From: Tatlockia sp.
GTDB lineage: Bacteria > Cyanobacteriota > Cyanobacteriia > Cyanobacteriales > Chroococcidiopsidaceae
Reading direction: 5' to 3'
DNA length: 9,548 nt
NCBI GenBank assembly: GCA_013698215.1
Contig: JACCVJ010000094.1
Coordinates: 1 to 9,548, forward strand
Below, piece by piece: positions 5,347 to 9,548 of the stretch. The position numbers and the translations under genes are program-made. A model generated the notes under the pieces. That model worked only from the letters and a program-made list of their open reading frames with translations, did not search any database and was not told where the DNA came from. How positions within the stretch are numbered: position 1 is the first letter of the stretch; each line of letters begins with the position of its first letter.

Positions 5347-7632
5347 TTACTGCATTGAGGCGGTTTTGTTTAGATCGAGTTTCAAAATCAAAACTCCCAA
5401 AGGCGGCAAACACAAATCCAGCGAGTAAACTCGATTATGGCAAGACCATTCCTCTGCCCATTTACCGCCTAAATTACCCATATTGCTACCGCCGTATTCC
5501 CGCGCATCGCTATTGATTAGCTCGGTATAAAACCCCCGCTCTGGTACGCCAATACGATAGTGGGCATGAGGTTGAGGAGTAAAGTTGCACACAGCAATCA
5601 AAAACTCCTCCGAATCTTTAGCGCGACGGATAAACGCCACCACACTATGACGGTTATCGCTGCAATCTATCCACTCAAAACCTGGTTCGGCAAAATCTTG
5701 AGTATGTAAAGCGCGCTCTTGCCGATAAATCCGGTTGAGATCGCCCATAAATTGCTTTAATTGCTGGTGCGGCGGGTGTTCCAATAAATGCCATTCCAAA
5801 TCGCCCCACACATTCCATTCGCTCCATTGCCCGAACTCCATCCCCATAAATAGAGTTTTCTTGCCGGGATGAGCAAACATATAGCTGAACAAACAGCGCA
5901 TATTGGCTAGTTTTTGCCAGGTGTCGCCGGGGATTTTGCCAATGATATGACTTTTGCCATGCACCACCTCATCGTGAGACAACGCCAGCATAAAGTTCTC
6001 GCTGTGGTTGTACCACATACTGAAAGTAATATTGTTTTGGTGAAACTGGCGAAACCAAGGATCCATGCTGAAGTAGTCCAGCATATCGTGCATCCAACCC
6101 ATATTCCACTTTAAGTTAAAGCCCAACCCGCCCATGTAAGTCGGCCAAGATACCATCGGCCATGAGGTCGATTCTTCCGCAATAGATAATACGCCCGGAA
6201 AGTAGCTGAAAATTAGATGATTTGTTTGGCGCAGAAAGTCGGCGGCTTCTAGGTTTTCTCTACCGCCGTATTGGTTGGGTAGCCATTCGCCGGGTTCGCG
6301 ACAGTAATCGAGGTAAAGCATCGACGCAACGGCATCTACGCGAATTCCGTCAATATGATATTTGTCAAACCAAAACAAGGCATTGGCAACCAAAAAGTTT
6401 CTAACTTCGTGGCGGTTGTAGTTGAATACTAAAGTACCCCATTCCTTATGTTCGCCTTTACGGGGATCTACGTGTTCGTAAAGGTGGGAGCCATCAAAAA
6501 AGGCTAATCCATGCCCATCTTTAGGAAAGTGACCCGGAACCCAATCGACTAACACGCCAATGTTGTTTTTGTGGCACTGGTCGATGAAATACATGAAGTC
6601 TTCCGGGCTACCATAGCGCGAAGTAGGCGCGTAGTAACCCGTTACCTGATACCCCCAAGAACCATCAAAAGGATGCTCGGCAATGGGGAGCATCTCTATA
6701 TGAGTGTACCCTAGCTCAATGACGTAGGGAATCAGGCGATCGCTAAGTTCTCGGTAGGTCAGAAATCGCGCCCCTGGTTTAAGTTCAGACACGGTAACTA
6801 CTGGCTCAATTTCTCCATTAGGTGCTGTAGCCGGGGTTTCTGAGGCTCCGTGCAGCCAAGAACCTAAATGTAGTTCGTAAACAGAAATCGGCTGCGTCAA
6901 TGGGTCGCTATGGCGGCGCGCTTCCATCCATTGCGAATCACTCCATTGATAAGTATCTAAATCTGCAACTATTGAGGCAGTTTTGGGGCGGATCTCTTGC
7001 TGAAAACCGTAAGGATCTGACTTTTCGTAAATATGCCCGTCTTGATTTTTAATTTCGTATTTATAACTGTCGCCGACTTTGACTTCAGGAATAAATAATT
7101 CCCAAACTCCGGTAGCACCTTTACGCATTTGATTTTTGCGCCCATCCCAATAATTAAAGTCTCCCAGCAAAGAGACGTTACGGGCGTTGGGGGCCCAAAC
7201 TGCGAAATAAACTCCTTTAACGCCATTAATTTGGGTGGCGTGAGCGCCCAACTTTTCATAGATCCGATGATGATTGCCTTCGGAAAATAAATGCAAATCA
7301 AAATCTGTGATTCGTGGCGAACGAAAGGCGTAGGGGTCATAAATTACCCGTTCGACTTCGCCCTCTTTGAGGCGCAGTTGATAATTTGACAGTTCCAGGC
7401 TATCAATCGTGCATTCAAAAAAATGCGGGTTATGCACCGGATACATTTGGTATTCTAAGCGTTCTTCTGGCAGTACAACCCAAGCACTATCAGCACTCGG
7501 TAAGTAGGCTCTCACTACCCAAACCGTTTTGCCATCTTGCTCGATGGCGTGAGCGCCCAGCACTTCAAAGGGATCTTGGTGCTGATTCCAAACAATCCGC
7601 TCTACCTGTTCGGGAGCTATGGTTATAGACAT
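5347..7632 (-). CDS. glgB: 1,4-alpha-glucan (glycogen) branching enzyme
   Basis: Cuts an alpha-1,4 glucan chain and rejoins it through an alpha-1,6 bond, making the branches of glycogen; cytoplasmic, glycoside hydrolase family 13. Counting from the upstream ATG at 7650 (767 residues), an N-terminal beta domain spans about 15-115, a second CBM48-type domain about 125-235 (VYFAVWAPNARNVSLLGDFNYWDG), and the catalytic barrel about 255-640. Conserved sites: DWVPGHFP at 369-376, nucleophile D439 in DGIRVDAV, acid/base E492 in IAEES, and H559-D560 in LSHDEVVHGK; a C-terminal beta domain follows. All catalytic residues are present and length is normal for cyanobacterial GlgB. I prefer the second ATG (7630-7632), giving 761 residues from MSITIAPEQV, because homologues start near there and AGGT lies before it; the ATG at 7648-7650 adds six residues (MQAGSS) and cannot be excluded. 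It has its own promoter at 7675-7704 and terminator at 5292-5327. Confidence 0.97.
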   Translation of the reverse strand: MSITIAPEQVERIVWNQHQDPFEVLGAHAIEQDGKTVWVVRAYLPSADSAWVVLPEERLEYQMYPVHNPHFFECTIDSLELSNYQLRLKEGEVERVIYDPYAFRSPRITDFDLHLFSEGNHHRIYEKLGAHATQINGVKGVYFAVWAPNARNVSLLGDFNYWDGRKNQMRKGATGVWELFIPEVKVGDSYKYEIKNQDGHIYEKSDPYGFQQEIRPKTASIVADLDTYQWSDSQWMEARRHSDPLTQPISVYELHLGSWLHGASETPATAPNGEIEPVVTVSELKPGARFLTYRELSDRLIPYVIELGYTHIEMLPIAEHPFDGSWGYQVTGYYAPTSRYGSPEDFMYFIDQCHKNNIGVLVDWVPGHFPKDGHGLAFFDGSHLYEHVDPRKGEHKEWGTLVFNYNRHEVRNFLVANALFWFDKYHIDGIRVDAVASMLYLDYCREPGEWLPNQYGGRENLEAADFLRQTNHLIFSYFPGVLSIAEESTSWPMVSWPTYMGGLGFNLKWNMGWMHDMLDYFSMDPWFRQFHQNNITFSMWYNHSENFMLALSHDEVVHGKSHIIGKIPGDTWQKLANMRCLFSYMFAHPGKKTLFMGMEFGQWSEWNVWGDLEWHLLEHPPHQQLKQFMGDLNRIYRQERALHTQDFAEPGFEWIDCSDNRHSVVAFIRRAKDSEEFLIAVCNFTPQPHAHYRIGVPERGFYTELINSDAREYGGSNMGNLGGKWAEEWSCHNRVYSLDLCLPPLGVLILKLDLNKTASMQ

Positions 7633-7674
7633 GGAGCTACCTGCTTGCATATAAATTTAGTTCTTATCGTCATA

Positions 7675-7704
7675 TTTATACCTAGATGTTCCATCGCCTG
7701 TCAA
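7675..7704 (-). promoter_or_regulatory. Probable sigma-70 promoter of glgB
   Basis: On the minus strand TTGACA (complement of 7699-7704) is a perfect -35 hexamer, followed after 18 bases by TATAAA (complement of 7675-7680), one mismatch from the -10 consensus. Transcription would begin near 7667, leaving a leader of about 17 bases to the first ATG or 35 to the second; the longer leader fits the second start better. This is the best promoter-like match in the window. Confidence 0.65.
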
Positions 7705-7715
7705 AGCAATGGAAC
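7688..7715. promoter_or_regulatory. Dyad overlapping the -35 element of glgB (operator-like)
   Basis: Perfect 7-base arms GTTCCAT at 7688-7694 and ATGGAAC at 7709-7715, with a 14-base centre that contains the TTGACA hexamer (7699-7704). Arm centres are 21 bases apart, about two helical turns, as expected for a dimeric DNA-binding protein contacting one face. It lies upstream of the expected start of transcription, so it should act as DNA and not as an RNA hairpin of glgB; as a terminator for the upstream ORF107 it would lack a T run. Confidence 0.4.
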
Positions 7716-7741
7716 TCTGTTTTGCCTAAAACTTGCGGTGC

Positions 7742-8065
7742 TTAGATTGGCAAAAATGGGGCGAAAGTGCGAATTAGCTGGCGCAAACGTAAAAGAAAAA
7801 TAGTTTCCCTCACTTTAGGATTTAGTTTTAACGGCGGCGAGTCTTGGAGCGTGGTTTGCACTTCGGCGTACTGAGCCGCCGTTAAAAGTTTGCCATCAAT
7901 GGGCGATCGCGCGGAGGTAATAATTTCCGTCCGCAATACTTCCTCTGGAATCTCTGTTATTGGTGGCAATGATAAGGCAATCTGTTTAGGGAGAAATAAA
8001 GTTGACCCCATAATTAAGCTTGTACCTAAGCCAATCATAAATAATTGTTGGCGTTTGCATAACAT
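7742..8065 (-). CDS. Small exported hypothetical protein (ORF107)
   Basis: A 107-residue protein of unknown function. Residues 1-32 look like a secretion signal: basic start (MLCKRQQ), hydrophobic core at about 8-25 (LFMIGLGTSLIMGSTLFL) and a possible cleavage site after A30-L31-S32, sending the mature part to the periplasm or thylakoid lumen. The mature part starts with LPPITEIPEEVLRTEIIT, followed by ARSPIDGKLLTAAQYAEVQ, and ends with a basic, hydrophobic helix (VRETIFLLRLRQLIRTFAPFL). I believe similar proteins, with the TEIIT.ARSPIDGK.LTA stretch, are common in cyanobacteria, but I cannot name a family. It lies 32 bases downstream of the GST-like gene, so it is probably co-transcribed with it, and upstream of glgB, which has its own promoter. 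No strong Shine-Dalgarno; AGGG lies directly before the ATG. A HIP1 site overlaps the SPIDG codons. Confidence 0.85.
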   Translation of the reverse strand: MLCKRQQLFMIGLGTSLIMGSTLFLPKQIALSLPPITEIPEEVLRTEIITSARSPIDGKLLTAAQYAEVQTTLQDSPPLKLNPKVRETIFLLRLRQLIRTFAPFLPI

Positions 8066-8097
8066 ACCCTAATTTCTTATTTTGCGTAAGAGCTAAT

Positions 8098-8775
8098 TTA
8101 ACCTACAGCGATTCCCGGCGGTAATGGTTCAGAGCAAACTAAATGAATTTGCTTAATCTGCTCAAATAACCAAGGGTACTGTTGCTGATAAGCGGGAATT
8201 AAAGCTAGAGGACTAAGCAAGGCGGCGGCGGTTAAATCAGCAACGCTTAATAATTCACCAATTAAATATTTACTTTGATCCCAACGCCGCGATAATTCTG
8301 CTATGGCAATTTCTATTCTTTGCTTTGCAAGTTCTGCCGTAGCGTCAGTAATGCCATACTGTTTTTGTACAACTTGAATTAACACTTGGCTAAATACTGT
8401 TGGATCGATTGATTTACCCTCCCTGGCGCGAAAGTGATAGTACACAAACCTAGTTGCCGTGCCAATACTTTCATCTAACCAATCTTCCAGCATATTTGCC
8501 TCGCTTTGCTGGGCCTCGTTAGGCAAAAATAGCGCGGGCTTTGGGCAATAATTCTCTAAAAACTTAAAAATATTGGTAGAATCGGCTACGGCTTCTACTA
8601 ATCCTGTTTCTTGGGGTAATAATACAGGTACGGTTGTTAGCCCAGTTAATGGCTTCAGTTTGAGGATGTGCAAGCCAGGAGTTAAATTGCTTACTTGATA
8701 AGATATTTTTTTATAACCTAATGCTAGTCTTGCTTTTCGGCAGTAGTGAGAAGTACTAAATTGCAGTAGCAGCAT
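8098..8775 (-). CDS. Glutathione S-transferase family protein
   Basis: A 225-residue protein with the two-domain GST layout. The N-terminal thioredoxin-like domain (about 1-76) has MLLLQFSTSHYCRKARLALG, with S7, S9 and C12 as candidate glutathione-activating residues, the cis-proline turn TTVPVLL (P50), and EAVADSTNIFKFLE, which stands where the usual ES/DS glutathione-binding pair lies (D65-S66). The all-helical C-terminal domain (about 88-225) has the N-capping box LIGELLSVADLTAAALLSPL, near 171-190, typical of the fold. Likely roles are conjugation of electrophiles, peroxide handling or a non-catalytic binding function; substrate cannot be told from sequence. The gene starts at ATG 8773-8775 about 20 bases after a predicted transcription start and is followed by ORF107. 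Confidence 0.88.
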   Translation of the reverse strand: MLLLQFSTSHYCRKARLALGYKKISYQVSNLTPGLHILKLKPLTGLTTVPVLLPQETGLVEAVADSTNIFKFLENYCPKPALFLPNEAQQSEANMLEDWLDESIGTATRFVYYHFRAREGKSIDPTVFSQVLIQVVQKQYGITDATAELAKQRIEIAIAELSRRWDQSKYLIGELLSVADLTAAALLSPLALIPAYQQQYPWLFEQIKQIHLVCSEPLPPGIAVG

Positions 8776-8801
8776 TAGCGAACTTACGTTTTTACGATAT
8801 T

Positions 8802-8830
8802 AAAATAATTCTCCTACAAATATCTGGCAA
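8802..8830 (-). promoter_or_regulatory. Possible promoter of the GST-like gene
   Basis: On the minus strand TTGCCA (complement of 8825-8830) and TATTTT (complement of 8802-8807) are separated by 17 bases, an ideal spacing. Each hexamer has two mismatches to consensus (TTGACA and TATAAT) or fewer. A start near 8795 would give a leader of about 20 bases before the ATG at 8775. Confidence 0.45.
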
Positions 8831-8931
8831 AAGCTTGTTGAATTTAGGATTATTTACCTGGATCAACTTGCTGGAGCAGTTTTTTGCAGGAGAACGTCTC
8901 ACCACAGGTTTGTAAATTTGTCTCCCTGCTT

Positions 8932-9069
8932 TTAGGGTGAAGTTGTTGGAGATGTTACGGGAGATTCTGCTGGTGATGGGCTTACACCATCTCCACCAGT
9001 TTGACTGCAAGCTCCTACGCCTGCCAATAAACCGAATACCAAAGCAATACCAATGACTTTTATTTTCAT
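8932..9069 (-). CDS. Very small predicted lipoprotein (45 residues)
   Basis: Begins MKIKVIGIALVFGLLAGVGA with Cys at 21: two lysines, a hydrophobic core, then the lipobox-like V18-G19-A20-C21, predicting cleavage before C21 and lipid attachment. The mature peptide is only 25 residues, C-SQTGGDGVSPSPAES then PVTSPTTSP, a Pro/Ser/Thr-rich tail like a flexible linker with no domain. The start at 9067-9069 is preferred over the open frame reaching 9159 because AGAGGAG lies just before it and the signal sequence begins here; residues upstream do not resemble a leader. Function unknown; small lipoproteins of this type are usually envelope-associated. No frame continuing past the TAA at 8932-8934 restores a larger domain. 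It could be a truncated gene or a genuine microprotein. Next gene on the same strand is the GST-like one, 156 bases on, with its own promoter. Confidence 0.7.
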   Translation of the reverse strand: MKIKVIGIALVFGLLAGVGACSQTGGDGVSPSPAESPVTSPTTSP

Positions 9070-9071
9070 AA

Positions 9072-9078
9072 CTCCTCT
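9072..9078 (-). promoter_or_regulatory. Ribosome binding site that fixes the lipoprotein start
   Basis: The complement of 9072-9078 reads AGAGGAG, the strongest Shine-Dalgarno sequence in the window, ending two bases before the ATG (four if AGAGG is the core). It supports the 45-residue start over the upstream alternatives. Confidence 0.6.
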
Positions 9079-9223
9079 TTCGCCAATGGCGGCATAACAT
9101 GATTGCGCCGCTTGTTGATTAAGATACCGCATTTGTTGACGTTTGTTAAACAAGGACAATTGTATTTGTTTGCTGCTGCCTAACTTTGAGGAAAATCAGC
9201 CAAAGCAAAGAGGCACTGCTGGC

Positions 9224-9239
9224 AAGCGCCAAGAATCAA
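9224..9239 (+). repeat. 16-base direct repeat, copy 1
   Basis: AAGCGCCAAGAATCAA, identical to 9408-9423. The flanks differ on both sides. An exact 16-base match by chance in a window this size is expected at about the one percent level, so it is likely meaningful but not certain. Confidence 0.6.
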
Positions 9240-9407
9240 ATTATTGCTGTATCTAAAATTTTTAGAAAAATAACATTTTTAAATTTTATAGCCTACTTCC
9301 CTAGGTACTTTAACAAAAAAATGCGGTAGAGAGGCTTGAGATGGTCGTTATTGCTAATTTTGTTGAACAATTCCCTGCTCCTCGTTAAACAGCTAAGTTT
9401 TAGACCA

Positions 9408-9423
9408 AAGCGCCAAGAATCAA
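9408..9423 (+). repeat. 16-base direct repeat, copy 2
   Basis: Second copy of AAGCGCCAAGAATCAA, 184 bases from the first in the same orientation. It lies about 110 bases before the possible gene start at 9535. It could be a duplicated protein-binding site or the footprint of an old deletion or insertion. Confidence 0.6.
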
Positions 9424-9534
9424 CTAGCATGCCCACATATCAAAAAATCTGTAATTATCCCTTTGTCATTGATTAAACTTCTAAAATAACCGAGAGTAAC
9501 TTATTATAGCTAAATCAATTTTGAGAACTTATTT

Positions 9535-9548
9535 ATGCGTGTTGTTGC
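9535..9548 (+). CDS. Possible 5' end of a gene cut by the window edge
   Basis: ATG CGT GTT GTT followed by GC gives M-R-V-V and then Ala or Gly cut off. Four codons cannot identify a protein. The start MRVVA is one I associate with cyanobacterial family 9 glycosyltransferase-like proteins, but this is only a guess. There is no clear Shine-Dalgarno; GAGAA lies 9 bases upstream. Confidence 0.3.

Larger units (their letters stand above)
936..7910. repeat. Dispersed HIP1 octamers (GCGATCGC), ten copies
   Basis: The palindrome GCGATCGC occurs at 936-943, 1312-1319, 2435-2442, 2763-2770, 3452-3459, 4213-4220, 5204-5211, 5309-5316, 6736-6743 and 7903-7910. Random expectation in 9.5 kb is about 0.15. 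HIP1 is a hallmark of many cyanobacterial genomes and is the main whole-window taxonomic signal. Copies lie both inside genes (aroK, sigma factor, ORF55, glgB, ORF107) and between them (936, 4213, 5309). The span given only brackets the first and last copy. Confidence 0.95.
9070..9534. other. Intergenic region between the lipoprotein and the gene at the right edge
   Basis: About 465 A+T-rich bases between divergent genes. It holds the 16-base direct repeat (separate entries) and must hold the promoters of both neighbours. TTATTATAGC at about 9501-9510 could be a -10 for the right-edge gene, but I see no good -35. No RNA gene or credible small ORF was found. Confidence 0.45.

Noticed and set aside
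5234..5428. A 64-codon plus-strand open frame running from inside ORF55 into the 3' end of glgB
   Set aside because: It overlaps ORF55, the terminator hairpin and the glgB C-terminus and its composition looks random.
6969..7340. A 123-codon minus-strand open frame within glgB
   Set aside because: It is an out-of-frame shadow of glgB, whose own frame carries conserved domains throughout.
8792..9100. A 102-codon open frame on the minus strand over the lipoprotein gene
   Set aside because: It overlaps the lipoprotein in another frame, is rich in Arg, Trp and Cys, and has no ribosome binding site or recognisable motif; the 45-residue frame has both a signal sequence and a strong Shine-Dalgarno.
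9341..9388. A 15-codon ORF (MVVIANFVEQFPAPR) in the right intergenic region, considered as a leader peptide
   Set aside because: It has no runs of a regulatory amino acid and no attenuator hairpins follow it.

Overview
This window is chromosomal DNA from a cyanobacterium. Three kinds of evidence support this. The HIP1 octamer GCGATCGC occurs ten times in 9.5 kb, where chance predicts well under one. Several genes belong to cyanobacterial or oxygenic-photosynthesis families: cytochrome cM, the 29-residue cytochrome b6f subunit PetN, and a SigC-like group 2 sigma factor. The ArgB and GlgB sequences are also of cyanobacterial type. I cannot name a genus from sequence alone.

Layout. Positions 1-1571 (minus strand) hold aroK (shikimate kinase) followed by argB (N-acetylglutamate kinase). 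Positions 1881-2135 (plus) hold a small hypothetical gene whose 3' end looks frameshifted; a strong intrinsic terminator follows at 2215-2244. Positions 2249-3496 (minus) encode the sigma factor. About 1 kb with no intact gene follows (3497-4512); it contains a clear relic of a sensor histidine kinase catalytic domain at 3740-3958 (minus), broken by in-frame stops. A plus-strand electron-transport cluster comes next: cytM (4513-4887, probably starting at TTG), petN (5009-5098) and a 55-residue single-span membrane protein (5104-5271) that starts at GTG five bases after petN. Convergent to it is glgB, the glycogen branching enzyme (5347-7632), with a terminator hairpin built around a HIP1 site at its 3' end and a near-consensus promoter overlapped by a dyad at its 5' end. 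Still on the minus strand are a small exported hypothetical protein (7742-8065), a glutathione S-transferase-like protein (8098-8775) with its own promoter, and a tiny lipoprotein (8932-9069). The last 480 bases are mostly non-coding, with a 16-base direct repeat and the first codons of a possible plus-strand gene at 9535.

How it fits together. This is mainly housekeeping sequence: amino-acid biosynthesis (argB, aroK), transcription (sigC-like), thylakoid electron transport (cytM, petN) and carbon storage (glgB). I see no mobile element, CRISPR array, tRNA, rRNA or phage gene. I did not find a multi-gene undescribed system. The points most worth a second look are the petN-linked microprotein, the dyad over the glgB promoter, the histidine kinase relic and the apparent frameshift in the small gene at 1881.
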